Source: Capnocytophaga leadbetteri
GTDB taxonomy: Bacteria; Bacteroidota; Bacteroidia; Flavobacteriales; Flavobacteriaceae
Length of the DNA stretch: 64,000 nucleotides
Direction of reading: 5' to 3'
Assembly (NCBI RefSeq): GCF_003054025.1
Contig: NZ_QBKG01000001.1
Coordinates: 372,001-436,000 of the forward strand
Below the pieces are notes generated by a model. The model ran no database searches, was not told the DNA's origin, and saw only the letters and a program-made list of their open reading frames with translations. Shown here in pieces: positions 8,935 to 18,676 of this stretch. The first letter of the stretch is position 1; the number at the start of each line of letters is the position of its first letter. A program made the position numbers and the translations under genes.

Positions 8935-9667
8935 TAAAAAAATAGAGATTATGTGGAAAAATAAAATAAAAAACCTGTTTCAAACCCGCGAAATTCCGCC
9001 TGAGCGCGACCTTTGGGCTGCCTTAGAGGCGCAATTAGACCAAAGAGAGGCAAAAGCGGTTCGTCCTAAGGCTTATTTTCGCATTTGGCATTATGCTGTA
9101 GCTGCCAGTGTACTATTGGCTGTAGCTGTAGGAGTGTTTTATGAGCGCATAGGCCTGCCAACGGCTCAAGAAGTCCGTACAACAACTGTAGCCACTGAAG
9201 ATAAGACGCCCAATGCAACCCTTGATACCACCCCTAATGTAGTAGCACCTGCCCCAGTGGTAGTACCACAACCTACAGCGCCTACAGTAGCCGATAAGGT
9301 AGCCAATACTACTATTGCCCCTCAGAAAAAAAGCGACCAAGCGTTAGACGAAGAGGTAGATGCCCTCTTAGCTGATGTTTCTACCGAAGCCCTTTTGGCA
9401 GAAGTGATACAACAGCTTGAGAAAGAACAGCTTGCTGCAAAATCTCGTGAAGAGCAACGCGCCTTACAAGGGCTTAAAAGTCTATCGCCCCAAGAGCTCT
9501 TACTGATGGCTACTACCGAAGAAATGCTTGATAATTATGTAGATAATAATTATCCCACTGACAAGCTCCTTTCAGAAGCCGAGCGCGACCTGATGAAAGA
9601 GAGAGTGCAAAAATTCTTAAACAAAATAGTCGCTCAGTGGAATAACGTTAAATACGCCCTAAAATAA
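8927..9667 (+). CDS. Putative membrane anti-sigma factor
   Basis: A 246-residue protein with an N-terminal cytoplasmic part of about 45 residues (ERDLWAALEAQLDQRE), one membrane span around residues 48-68 (YAVAASVLLAVAVGVFY), a Thr/Pro/Ala/Val-rich linker and a charged C-terminal part. This is the layout of single-span anti-sigma proteins encoded next to ECF factors, and the 8-base overlap with the sigma gene supports it. No ZAS zinc motif (HxxxCxxC) is seen. ATG 8927 is used; ATG 8951 is an alternative start nearer the conserved MWKNKIKNLF. Confidence 0.6.
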   Translation: MNNKKIEIMWKNKIKNLFQTREIPPERDLWAALEAQLDQREAKAVRPKAYFRIWHYAVAASVLLAVAVGVFYERIGLPTAQEVRTTTVATEDKTPNATLDTTPNVVAPAPVVVPQPTAPTVADKVANTTIAPQKKSDQALDEEVDALLADVSTEALLAEVIQQLEKEQLAAKSREEQRALQGLKSLSPQELLLMATTEEMLDNYVDNNYPTDKLLSEAERDLMKERVQKFLNKIVAQWNNVKYALK

Positions 9668-9697
9668 AAAATTCACTTTAAATAAATTGTCAAAACT

Positions 9698-10813
9698 ATG
9701 AAACCCTTACAACTCTTATGTATGTTCCTCATTGTAGCTTTTGAGGGCATCACCGCACAAGACCTTAAGGACGAAATCGCCCAAACCAAACGCAGTATCG
9801 ACTCTATTGTTACTGCTGAAAAAGCCCAGCTAAAAGAGCGTTTGCGCACCATTGAAGAGCAGTTAGACCGCAAAGAGATAACCTTAGCCGAAAGCCGTCA
9901 GCTGAAGATGCGTGCCGCACGCGAGAGTGCCAAAACTATTAGCGTAAAAACCCGTGAGCAATCGCACAAGCTATCAGCTTTAGTGCACCAACGCATAGCC
10001 GAAAACCGCACCCTAAGCGATACCCTTACCTATAAAGCTGAGGTACAGAAAACAATTGATTCTATCGTGATAGAAACCCGTCCGTCGCGAATTGGAGGTA
10101 CAGAAATACGCATTGGTAATGACCATATTTGCATCGGTAGGCGTCATTGTAAAGTAGAAGATTATTTAGACCGCGACTACAAACGCACGCAAGGTGGTCT
10201 GTACTTTGCCCTTGCCTTTCACAACCTTAATAGTAGCGAGCATTTTAGCAATAATCACTTTAGGCTATGGGGCTCAAAATCAGTAGAGATAGGTTATACT
10301 CGCAACACCCGTTTGCTTAAGAACAACAATCTGTTGCACCTTAACTACGGACTGTCGTGGATGATGGACAAACTCAAAATGAAAGAAGATGAGCACTTCG
10401 TGAAAAACGGTAATATCACCGAGATAGTGCCTTACCCTAAGGAGACCATCAAATCGAAGTTTAAAACGATGTACCTTATTTTGCCCATCAATCTCGAGTT
10501 TGACCTAACAGACTCATTTACCTATAATGATAAGACCTATTATCCTACCCATCAAGCCTTCCGCGTAGGAGTAGGTACTTATGTAGGGGCACTGCTCACC
10601 ACTAAACAGAAAGTAAAATACACCGAAAACGGCAGTACCCATAAAGATATGAACCGCAAGTACTACAACGTAAACGAATGGACGTATGGCGTATCAGCCC
10701 ATATAGGTTATGGCAACTTTGCTTTCTACGCCCGCTATAGTCTGGTACCCCTATTCACTAACAACCCTATAAACGAATATCCTTTCTCTGTAGGGATAAG
10801 GTTCGGACATTGA
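9698..10813 (+). CDS. Exported protein, paralogue of the 352-residue protein at 6262
   Basis: A 371-residue protein with a signal peptide (MKPLQLLCMFLIVAFEGITAQ). A Lys/Glu/Arg-rich helical stretch covers about residues 25-120 (likely coiled coil), and a C-terminal barrel-like region ends with PFSVGIRFGH. It shares IDSIV, GLSW..DKLKMK and Y.LILPIN motifs with the paralogue. It lies 30 bases after the putative anti-sigma gene and may belong to the same transcript, as a target or sensor of the sigma module. It is followed by a strong terminator. Confidence 0.7.
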   Translation: MKPLQLLCMFLIVAFEGITAQDLKDEIAQTKRSIDSIVTAEKAQLKERLRTIEEQLDRKEITLAESRQLKMRAARESAKTISVKTREQSHKLSALVHQRIAENRTLSDTLTYKAEVQKTIDSIVIETRPSRIGGTEIRIGNDHICIGRRHCKVEDYLDRDYKRTQGGLYFALAFHNLNSSEHFSNNHFRLWGSKSVEIGYTRNTRLLKNNNLLHLNYGLSWMMDKLKMKEDEHFVKNGNITEIVPYPKETIKSKFKTMYLILPINLEFDLTDSFTYNDKTYYPTHQAFRVGVGTYVGALLTTKQKVKYTENGSTHKDMNRKYYNVNEWTYGVSAHIGYGNFAFYARYSLVPLFTNNPINEYPFSVGIRFGH

Positions 10814-10819
10814 TACTCT

Positions 10820-10870
10820 AAATAAAAAAAAGGTGAGAGACGAATTTTATATTTCGTCTCTCGCTTTTTT
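10820..10870 (+). terminator. Rho-independent terminator
   Basis: GAGAGACGAA (10835-10844) pairs with TTCGTCTCTC (10853-10862) and is followed by GCTTTTTT. It ends the sigma-module transcript. Confidence 0.85.
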
Positions 10871-10943
10871 ATAGGGAGAAACGTTACTATATCTTAGTAT
10901 AAACGACCGCTAATTTTAAAAAAATAAAAAATATTCTTTATCG

Positions 10944-10974
10944 TTTGTTAATTATTAATTATTTTGTACCTTTG
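10944..10974 (+). promoter_or_regulatory. Promoter for the glycogen synthase-phosphorylase gene
   Basis: TTTG at 10944-10947 and TACCTTTG at 10967-10974 have a 19-base spacer. The leader to the ATG at 11039 is about 60 bases. Confidence 0.7.
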
Positions 10975-11038
10975 TCGCAAAATTACAACAATTATTATCC
11001 TACCACTGAGAAACTAACGTAATAAACGGTAATATAAT

Positions 11039-14000
11039 ATGAGCATCACAAAGAAACTAAATCCTGACTATGTATTTGAAACCAGTTGGGAAGTGTGTAA
11101 TAAAGTGGGGGGCATTCATACAGTCATTGCCACCAAAGCAGCCAGCATTGTAAAGCAATTCAGGAGTAAATATATACTTATAGGTCCTGATATTTGGCAG
11201 CATAATGAAAACAAGGAGTTTGTAGAAAATCCTGAACTCTTCAAATCATGGCGTGCTAAAGCCGCTTCTGAAGGCTTGAGAGTACGTGTAGGGAATTGGA
11301 AAATAGAAGGGAACCCTATCGTTATACTCGTAGATTTCTCTCACTATGTTAGCAGCAAAAATGATGTGCTGCGTTTTTATTGGGATACCTATCACTTAGA
11401 TTCTTTCAATAGCCCTTGGGACTATGTAGAGTCGGTGCTTTTCGGTTATGCCGTAGGGAAGGTAATTGAGAGCTTTACTAAGTTTAACACCGCTTCGCGC
11501 GAAAACGTGATTTGCCATTTCCACGAGTGGATGACAGGTAGCGGTCTGCTATATATAGAAGACAAAATGCCTAAAATAGGGTCGGTATTTACTACCCACG
11601 CTACTGTAGTAGGGCGCGCTATTGCTGGCAACGGACTGCCGCTCTACAATACAATGAAGGACTACAATCCTGAAGAAATGGCATACAAATTCGGGGTGCA
11701 ACACAAACATTTCCTCGAAAAAGAAACCGCCAAAGTAGCTGACTGTTTTACTACCGTTAGTGAAATCACTGCACAAGAAGCGCTACACTTCTTAGCGCGC
11801 CAAACCGACATCATCACTCCTAACGGTTTTGAAGATAAGATTATACCTGCTGAAAAAACTTTTGCTAAAAAACGCACTGATGCGAGAAAAACACTGATAA
11901 ATGTAGCACAAGCACTTACCAATCAGCCTATTAGCGAAGATACTAAAATAGTAGCTATCAGCGGAAGATATGAGTTTCGCAACAAAGGTATCGATGCCTT
12001 TATCGATGCACTTGGGGCACTAAACCGAAATGCTAAAAACAAGAAAGAATTAGTAGCTTATATACTAATCCCTACTGCCCACGATGCGCCTAATCAGGGC
12101 TTGCTAAACAATCTAAAAAATCCAAAACAATCGGCTGATAATGAGCAGAAACACCTCACCCACATCTTGCCTGATGTGTACCACGATCTAATAATGAAGC
12201 GCATTTATGAGCAAGAACTTTTCAACCGCAAAGAAGACAAAGTGAAGGTTATTTTCTGTCCAAGCTATCTGAACGGTAATGACGGAGTGTTTAACCTTAG
12301 CTATTACGACCTGCTCATAGGGCTTGACGGCACTGCATTCCCATCGTACTACGAGCCTTGGGGCTATACACCACTTGAAAGTTTAGCGTTTAAAGTGCCT
12401 ACCATTACCACTACTTTGGCAGGATTTGGCAAGTGGGTGAATGATTTTTACCCTGAAAAACAAAAAGCTATAGAAGTAGTAACGCGCACTGATAGCAACT
12501 ATGGCGATGTAGTAGCTTCTATAGTGAAAAACTTTGTTACCCTATTAGATAGCAAAGAAGAAGACCTACAAGCCCGCCGCGATACCGCTGCAAAAGTATC
12601 GGAGATAGCTTTGTGGAAGAATTTAGTGAAGTATTATATTAAATGTTACGAATTGACCTTGGAACATATAGAAGATAGAGTAGAAAAACTGCCACCTGTA
12701 GAAACAGAAGGAGTGGCCTATTTAGAAAAATCAAAAGTAGTAACGCCCCCTAATTGGCGCAGTGTAATTATACACCGTGCTATACCCGAAGCCCTTCAAC
12801 CATTAGAAGAGTTATCTAAAAACCTATGGTGGTGCTGGAATGATGAGGCTTACGAAGTGTTTAAATACGTAGACAAAGAAAAATGGATAGAGGTACGCAA
12901 AAACCCTATTGCACTGTTAGACAGTATCTCGCTAAAACGCTATAAAGAGTTAGAGCAAGACAATGTGTTTATGCGCAATCTATCAAAAGTATATGCTGAT
13001 TTCCAAGCCTATATGGCTAAAAAAGCTGAAATGATTTCGCCATCAGTTTCTTACTTCAGTATGGAATACGGCTTGCACTCATCGCTTAAAATTTATTCAG
13101 GCGGTTTGGGTATTTTGGCTGGTGACTATCTGAAAGAAGCGAGTGATAAGGCTACTAAAATAACAGGGGTGGGACTTTTATACCGCTATGGTTATTTCAC
13201 CCAAAAACTATCATCAGCAGGTAACCAAGAAGCTGATTATGAGGCACAAGACTTTTCGAAAATACCGGTAACCCCCGTAACTGACGAAACGGGTAAATGG
13301 GTAATTGTATCAATAGACCTACCAGGTCGAACCCTTTACGCTCGTGTATGGCGTGTAGATGTAGGGCGCATAGAGCTTTACCTACTTGATACCGACTTCG
13401 AAAATAACCGCGAAGACGACCGCTCAATCACTCACCACTTATATGGTGGCGACTGGGAAAACCGCCTGAAACAAGAGATGCTACTCGGTTTAGGAGGTAT
13501 TAAGATGTTGCGCAAACTCGGTATAGACAGCGATATTTACCACTGCAACGAAGGGCACGCAGCCTTTATAGGTCTTGAGCGACTAAGCGAGTATATTCAG
13601 AATGACAATCTTGCTTTCTCAGAAGCGTTAGAGGTAGTACGTGCCTCATCGCTCTTTACCACTCACACCCCAGTGCCTGCAGGTCACGATGCTTTTGAAG
13701 AGGGTCTATTGCACGCTTATTTAGCAAAATACGCTGATAAGCTACACGTTAACTGGGAGCAAATTTTAGCACTTGGTAAGATAAGGTTAGAAGATCCATA
13801 TGAGAAGTTCTCGATGAGTAACTTGGCGGCTAACCTATCGCAAGAGGTGAATGGTGTGAGCTGGCTACACGGCGAGGTGAGCAAGGATATACTTAAAGAC
13901 CTATGGCCTGGCTATATGCCTGAAGAGCTACACATTAGCTACGTAACCAACGGGGTACACCAACCTACTTGGACGGCAGGGCTGTGGAAAGAAGTAGAAA

Positions 14001-15280
14001 ACGAAGTATTTGGCAAGGACTATAAAACTCACCACTATGACCCTAAAAGCTTTGAAGGTATCTATAAGGTGTCTGACCAACGTGTGTGGGAAATAAAAAC
14101 AGCTTTGCGTTCAAAACTATTGCGCCGCGTAGAACAAAAATTGCGTTTAGAAAAGAATACACCTTATTTCTCGCCACGCCAATTGGTAGAAATCAAAGAA
14201 AACCTACGCGAAGATATTTTAACTATAGGTTTTGCAAGACGTTTTGCTACCTACAAGCGCGCCCACTTGCTCTTTACTAATATAGAGCGTTTAGACCGCA
14301 TCGTGAACAATCCTGATCGCCCTGTACAGTTTATCTTTGCAGGTAAAGCACACCCTGCCGACAAAGCGGGTCAAGATTTGATAAAGAATATCGTGGAAAT
14401 CTCTAAGCTACCTCAGTTCTTAGGAAAAATCATCTTCATACCTAACTACGATATGGAGTTGGCACGCCATATGGTACAAGGGGTAGACGTATGGATGAAC
14501 ACCCCTACACGACCTTTAGAAGCCTCTGGAACCAGTGGTGAAAAGGCAGCGATGAACGGTACTATGCACTTCAGCGTGTTAGACGGTTGGTGGGTAGAAG
14601 GCTATCGCGAAGATGCCGGCTGGGCACTGCCAATGGAGCGCGCTTACGAAAATCAACAGTATCAAGACGAGATGGATGCTGAGATGATTTATAACATCAT
14701 CGAAGACGAAATTGCGCCTATATTCTACGATAAGAACAAAGATGGCATATCATCTCGCTGGTGTGCCCTTATCAAGAATACGATAGCCAAAGTAGCGGTA
14801 AACTTTACCACTACACGTATGCTTACCGACTATGAAAACCAATATTATTTCCCAATGACTGAGCGCGTTACTAAGCTAAAAGACAATCGTTTCAATCTAG
14901 CGATACAGCTTTCTGATTGGAAACGCCGCGTAACTCAAGAATGGGATAATATAAAAGTAGTAGACTTTAAAGTGCCTAACCGCAATGAGCAAATTATCTC
15001 GATAGGTAAGACTTATAAAGGAGAAATAACCTTAGACGTTTCAGAACTCGACCCTAAAGATGTAGGGGTAGAGGTAGTAGTAGCAGAGCAGAAAGATGAA
15101 AAGATAAAAGTATTATCAACCTCAGAGTTCAATTTGGTGTCTCACGAAGGCAGCAGGGCTACTTATCAGATAGAAGTAGCGTCAGAATACCCAGGAGCAT
15201 TGCATCTTGCGATACGCATTTTCCCTAAAAATGAGCACTTGCCACATCGTCAAGATTTTGCTTTAGTAAAATGGTTATAA
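11039..15280 (+). CDS. Fused glycogen synthase (GT3-like) and alpha-glucan phosphorylase (GT35)
   Basis: A 1413-residue two-enzyme polypeptide. Residues about 1-560 resemble eukaryote-type GT3 glycogen synthase: FETSWEVCNKVGGIHTVI at the N-terminus and YYEPWGYTPLE with the E439/E447 pair of the EX7E motif. Residues about 580-670 match the DUF3417 domain that precedes short-type bacterial alpha-glucan phosphorylases (LSKNLWWCWND). From about 672 the phosphorylase follows (SMEYGLHSSLKIYSGGLGILAGD, HCNEGHAAF, THTPVPAGHD), with the PLP lysine predicted at Lys1169 in GTSGEKAAMNG. The halves catalyse glucan extension and phosphorolysis. Each half alone has a normal length, so both domains look intact. 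It stands alone with its own promoter. Confidence 0.85.
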   Translation: MSITKKLNPDYVFETSWEVCNKVGGIHTVIATKAASIVKQFRSKYILIGPDIWQHNENKEFVENPELFKSWRAKAASEGLRVRVGNWKIEGNPIVILVDFSHYVSSKNDVLRFYWDTYHLDSFNSPWDYVESVLFGYAVGKVIESFTKFNTASRENVICHFHEWMTGSGLLYIEDKMPKIGSVFTTHATVVGRAIAGNGLPLYNTMKDYNPEEMAYKFGVQHKHFLEKETAKVADCFTTVSEITAQEALHFLARQTDIITPNGFEDKIIPAEKTFAKKRTDARKTLINVAQALTNQPISEDTKIVAISGRYEFRNKGIDAFIDALGALNRNAKNKKELVAYILIPTAHDAPNQGLLNNLKNPKQSADNEQKHLTHILPDVYHDLIMKRIYEQELFNRKEDKVKVIFCPSYLNGNDGVFNLSYYDLLIGLDGTAFPSYYEPWGYTPLESLAFKVPTITTTLAGFGKWVNDFYPEKQKAIEVVTRTDSNYGDVVASIVKNFVTLLDSKEEDLQARRDTAAKVSEIALWKNLVKYYIKCYELTLEHIEDRVEKLPPVETEGVAYLEKSKVVTPPNWRSVIIHRAIPEALQPLEELSKNLWWCWNDEAYEVFKYVDKEKWIEVRKNPIALLDSISLKRYKELEQDNVFMRNLSKVYADFQAYMAKKAEMISPSVSYFSMEYGLHSSLKIYSGGLGILAGDYLKEASDKATKITGVGLLYRYGYFTQKLSSAGNQEADYEAQDFSKIPVTPVTDETGKWVIVSIDLPGRTLYARVWRVDVGRIELYLLDTDFENNREDDRSITHHLYGGDWENRLKQEMLLGLGGIKMLRKLGIDSDIYHCNEGHAAFIGLERLSEYIQNDNLAFSEALEVVRASSLFTTHTPVPAGHDAFEEGLLHAYLAKYADKLHVNWEQILALGKIRLEDPYEKFSMSNLAANLSQEVNGVSWLHGEVSKDILKDLWPGYMPEELHISYVTNGVHQPTWTAGLWKEVENEVFGKDYKTHHYDPKSFEGIYKVSDQRVWEIKTALRSKLLRRVEQKLRLEKNTPYFSPRQLVEIKENLREDILTIGFARRFATYKRAHLLFTNIERLDRIVNNPDRPVQFIFAGKAHPADKAGQDLIKNIVEISKLPQFLGKIIFIPNYDMELARHMVQGVDVWMNTPTRPLEASGTSGEKAAMNGTMHFSVLDGWWVEGYREDAGWALPMERAYENQQYQDEMDAEMIYNIIEDEIAPIFYDKNKDGISSRWCALIKNTIAKVAVNFTTTRMLTDYENQYYFPMTERVTKLKDNRFNLAIQLSDWKRRVTQEWDNIKVVDFKVPNRNEQIISIGKTYKGEITLDVSELDPKDVGVEVVVAEQKDEKIKVLSTSEFNLVSHEGSRATYQIEVASEYPGALHLAIRIFPKNEHLPHRQDFALVKWL

Positions 15281-15385
15281 CAGTAAATTATTGATTGTTA
15301 GTGTTTTATGAGTATTCTTTTCTTGCGGAATGTTAAATTTCACAAAAAAAATGCTTGTAAAATACTAACATATTAAAATAATACT

Positions 15386-15393
15386 TATATTTG
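15386..15393 (+). promoter_or_regulatory. -7 element for the OmpA gene
   Basis: TATATTTG matches TAnnTTTG, 40 bases before the ATG. No TTG is found at the proper -33 distance. Confidence 0.5.
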
Positions 15394-15432
15394 CAGCAAA
15401 TTTTTAAATAGTAATCAAATTCATTTTTAAGT

Positions 15433-16797
15433 ATGAAGAAAATCAAAGTAACTTTATTTGCTTTAGCTGCTGCTTTCTCAGTAGGGGCTCAAGCACAAGA
15501 TGAAAACAATCCTTGGCAAATAGGATTTGGAGTAAACTCCGTTGATATCCGTACCCCTAAAGATTTCGGGGATGTATTAAAAGACTGGGCAGGACCAAGC
15601 GATTTGAATATTCTTCCTGCAGTATCACGTCTTTCAGTAGGTAGATACATCGGAAAGGGCTTTTCTGCAGAACTTTCAGGGTCTCTAAACAAAATTGAGA
15701 AAGGTTATGCTTATAACAAAGACCTTGATAACAAAGTAGATCAGTCATTCTGGGCTGTAAACTTAGCAGCTCAATACCACTTGAACACTTTGTGGAGTGG
15801 TGCAAGATGGTTTGACCCATACGCTCAAGTAGGGGGAGGTTATGCAGCTATCGACAACGAAGGTAAATTCCGTACTTTAGTAGGTGCTGGTGCTAACTTC
15901 TGGTTTACTGATAATATCGGTCTTAACCTACAAACTGCTTATCACCCAACAATGAAGTCTGAGTCAACAGAAAATTATTTCCAACACGCTTTGGGAATCA
16001 CTATCAAATTCGGTAAACAAGACCGCGATAACGATGGTGTAGCTGATAAAGACGATAAATGTCCAGATGTAGCTGGTAAACCAGAACTTAACGGATGTCC
16101 AGATGCTGATGGTGACGGAATTACTGATGCTGAAGACTCTTGTCCAGATGTATTCGGTCTTAAAGAATTCAACGGTTGCCCTGATACAGATGGTGACGGT
16201 ATCGCTGATAAAGACGATGAGTGCCCTGAAGTAGCTGGTAAAGCAGCTCTTAAAGGTTGCCCAGATGCTGATAACGATGGTATCGCTGATAAAGATGATA
16301 AATGCCCACAACAAGCAGGTCCTAAAGAAAATAATGGTTGCCCTTGGCCAGATACAGATCGTGACGGTGTACTTGACAAAGATGACGAATGTCCAGAAGA
16401 AGCTGGCCCAGCTTCTAACAAAGGTTGTCCTGAAGTGACTCAAGAAGTACAAACTCAATTGAATAGCTTTGCAAAAACTATCCTATTTGATGTTGGTAAA
16501 TCTACTATCCGTCCTGAGTCTGCTACTGTATTGAATAATATCGTTAATGTATTGAATAAATACAAAAACTCTAAATTCTCAGTAGAAGGTTATACCGATA
16601 CCTCTGGTAACAAGGATAAAAATCAAAGACTTTCTGAAGATAGAGCTTACTCAGTTAAGGCTTACTTAGTAGACAAAGGTATTAATCCTGCTCGTCTTTC
16701 TGCTAAAGGTTTCGGCCCTGAAAAACCTATCGCTTCTAACAAAACTAAGAAAGGTAGAGAACTTAATCGCCGCGTTGAAATCAACTTGGTAAAATAA
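15433..16797 (+). CDS. OmpA-family porin with thrombospondin type 3 calcium repeats
   Basis: A 454-residue outer membrane protein with a signal peptide ([22 protein letters not shown]). Residues about 24-195 form a predicted 8-strand barrel. Residues about 197-335 hold five D-x-D-x-D-G thrombospondin type 3 repeats with paired Cys ([17 protein letters not shown] type). Residues about 340-454 form the OmpA C-terminal peptidoglycan-binding domain ([48 protein letters not shown]). It tethers the outer membrane to the wall; the repeats form a rigid calcium-binding linker. Rather uniform codon choice (for example GGT, CCA, GAC) and a strong terminator suggest high expression. Confidence 0.92.
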   Translation: MKKIKVTLFALAAAFSVGAQAQDENNPWQIGFGVNSVDIRTPKDFGDVLKDWAGPSDLNILPAVSRLSVGRYIGKGFSAELSGSLNKIEKGYAYNKDLDNKVDQSFWAVNLAAQYHLNTLWSGARWFDPYAQVGGGYAAIDNEGKFRTLVGAGANFWFTDNIGLNLQTAYHPTMKSESTENYFQHALGITIKFGKQDRDNDGVADKDDKCPDVAGKPELNGCPDADGDGITDAEDSCPDVFGLKEFNGCPDTDGDGIADKDDECPEVAGKAALKGCPDADNDGIADKDDKCPQQAGPKENNGCPWPDTDRDGVLDKDDECPEEAGPASNKGCPEVTQEVQTQLNSFAKTILFDVGKSTIRPESATVLNNIVNVLNKYKNSKFSVEGYTDTSGNKDKNQRLSEDRAYSVKAYLVDKGINPARLSAKGFGPEKPIASNKTKKGRELNRRVEINLVK

Positions 16798-16826
16798 TTT
16801 GTATCAATCTTTTTACTCCAATAAAA

Positions 16827-16857
16827 TAAAAGACGCTGCTAATGGCAGCGTCTTTTT
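16827..16857 (+). terminator. Rho-independent terminator after OmpA gene
   Basis: AAAGACGCTGC pairs with GCAGCGTCTTT around a TAATG loop, followed by a T run. Confidence 0.9.
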
Positions 16858-16894
16858 TTAATTAGTAATCATTCATTAAATTGTAAGCTGTTAA

Positions 16895-18676
16895 TTGTCT
16901 ATCGAATTACAACTCCAGACCCTACCAACCTCACCCGGTATTTATCAATTCTATGATGATACCGATACACTTATCTATGTAGGTAAGGCTGTTAATCTAA
17001 AAAAAAGAGTATCGTCATACTTTCAGAAGACACACGACAATGCCAAGACTCGAGTATTGGTAAAGAAAATAGTGCGTATAGAACACATAGTAGTAGCTAC
17101 AGAAAGCGATGCGTTGCTATTAGAGAATAACCTTATTAAGAAATATCAGCCGCGCTATAATGTGTTGCTTAAAGACGATAAGAGCTACCCGTGGATATGT
17201 GTGAAGAAAGAACGATTTCCGAGAGTGTTTTCCACTCGCCAAATTGTTAAAGACGGTTCTCTCTATTTTGGTCCTTATACGAGTATGAAAACCGTTCACA
17301 CTCTTTTAGATTTGATAAAAGAGCTCTTTCCGTTGCGCAACTGCACTTACGACTTATCTCCTCAAAATATTGCCAATCACAAGTTTAAGGTATGCTTAGA
17401 ATACCATTTAAAAAACTGCAAAGGGCCTTGCGAAGGACTACAAACAGAAGAGAACTACAATAACAATATTCAGCAGATAGTAGAGATACTTAAAGGGAAT
17501 TTTAAAGAAGCTCTTACCCGATTTAAAGAAGAGATGAATGTGTTAGCTGCTGAGATGCGCTTTGAAGAAGCTCACCTTATCAAACAAAAGATTACTTCTC
17601 TCGAAAACTATCAGGCAAAATCAACTATAGTGAGCAGTAAGATTAGCAATGTAGATGTGTTTTCTATTGTTTCAGATGAAGAATATGGCTATGTGAACTT
17701 TTTGCAGGTAGCATATGGGGCTATCGTGAGGGCTCATACCCTCGAAATTAAGAAAAAGTTAGAGGAAACGGATAGAGAGTTATTAGAATACGCTATTATA
17801 GACATCAGAGAGCGCTTTTATTCTACTTCTAAAGAGATTATTACGCCTTTTGAAGTAACCCTTTCAGAAGGACTGCAGCTTACTATCCCCAAAGCAGGTG
17901 AGAAAAAACAGCTGTTAGAGCTATCGGTGCGCAATGCTAAACACTTCAGACAAGAACGCTTCAAACAAGAGAAAATAGTAGACCCTGAGCGCCATATTAA
18001 TCGCATTCTTACCCAAATGCAGCGCGACCTGCACCTATCAGTGCCACCGGTGCATATAGAGTGTTTTGACAACTCTAATATACAAGGTACCAATCCGGTT
18101 TCGGCTTGTGTAGTATTCAAAAATGCTAAGCCGAGTAAGAAAGATTACCGTCATTTCAATGTAAAAACAGTAGAAGGACCTAATGACTTTGCTTCTATGG
18201 AAGAGGCTGTCTATCGTCGTTATAGGCGTTTGCTTGACGAAGGACAGTCCCTGCCGCAGCTCATCATCATCGATGGGGGGAAAGGGCAATTGTCATCAGC
18301 TCTCAAAGCCCTTGAGCAGTTAGAATTAAGGGGTAAAATAGCGATTATCGGTATTGCTAAACGATTAGAAGAAATCTACTTTCCAGAAGATAGTGTGCCG
18401 CTGTACTTAGACAAACGGTCAGAAACACTGCGCGTAATTCAGCAGCTACGCGATGAGGCGCACCGCTTTGGTATTACTTTTCACCGCCAAAAGCGCAGCA
18501 AATCGGCTATAGTGTCAGAATTAGATAGTATAGAGGGAATAGGTGAAAAGACGCAAGAACTACTGCTACAGCACTTTAAGTCAGTGAAGCGCATACAAGA
18601 AGCCTCATTAGAAGATCTTACCAAAGTAATAGGTCACAGAGCCAGAAAAGTATACGAACACTTCTCTAATGGCTGA
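16895..18676 (+). CDS. uvrC: UvrABC excinuclease subunit C
   Basis: A 593-residue nucleotide excision repair nuclease that makes both incisions around a UvrB-bound lesion. The GIY-YIG domain is at residues about 12-90 (PGIYQFYDD, LIYVGKAVNLKKRVSSYF). A UVR motif for UvrB contact lies around 200-235 (MRFEEAHLIKQKI). The RNase H-like endonuclease core is around 375-520 (IECFDNSNIQGTNPVSACVVF, IIIDGGKGQL). The C-terminal HhH pair includes LDSIEGIGEKTQELLLQHF. The start is TTG at 16895, directly after an in-frame TAA (16892-16894); no ATG fits, and the GIY domain begins at the expected distance. Its 3' end overlaps convergent folA by 43 bases. Confidence 0.95.
   Translation: MSIELQLQTLPTSPGIYQFYDDTDTLIYVGKAVNLKKRVSSYFQKTHDNAKTRVLVKKIVRIEHIVVATESDALLLENNLIKKYQPRYNVLLKDDKSYPWICVKKERFPRVFSTRQIVKDGSLYFGPYTSMKTVHTLLDLIKELFPLRNCTYDLSPQNIANHKFKVCLEYHLKNCKGPCEGLQTEENYNNNIQQIVEILKGNFKEALTRFKEEMNVLAAEMRFEEAHLIKQKITSLENYQAKSTIVSSKISNVDVFSIVSDEEYGYVNFLQVAYGAIVRAHTLEIKKKLEETDRELLEYAIIDIRERFYSTSKEIITPFEVTLSEGLQLTIPKAGEKKQLLELSVRNAKHFRQERFKQEKIVDPERHINRILTQMQRDLHLSVPPVHIECFDNSNIQGTNPVSACVVFKNAKPSKKDYRHFNVKTVEGPNDFASMEEAVYRRYRRLLDEGQSLPQLIIIDGGKGQLSSALKALEQLELRGKIAIIGIAKRLEEIYFPEDSVPLYLDKRSETLRVIQQLRDEAHRFGITFHRQKRSKSAIVSELDSIEGIGEKTQELLLQHFKSVKRIQEASLEDLTKVIGHRARKVYEHFSNG

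Noticed and set aside
15964-16458. Long minus-strand open frames opposite the OmpA thrombospondin repeats
   Set aside because: They arise from the periodic D/G/P codons of the plus-strand gene. They are low complexity, have no start context and the OmpA frame is clearly the coding one.
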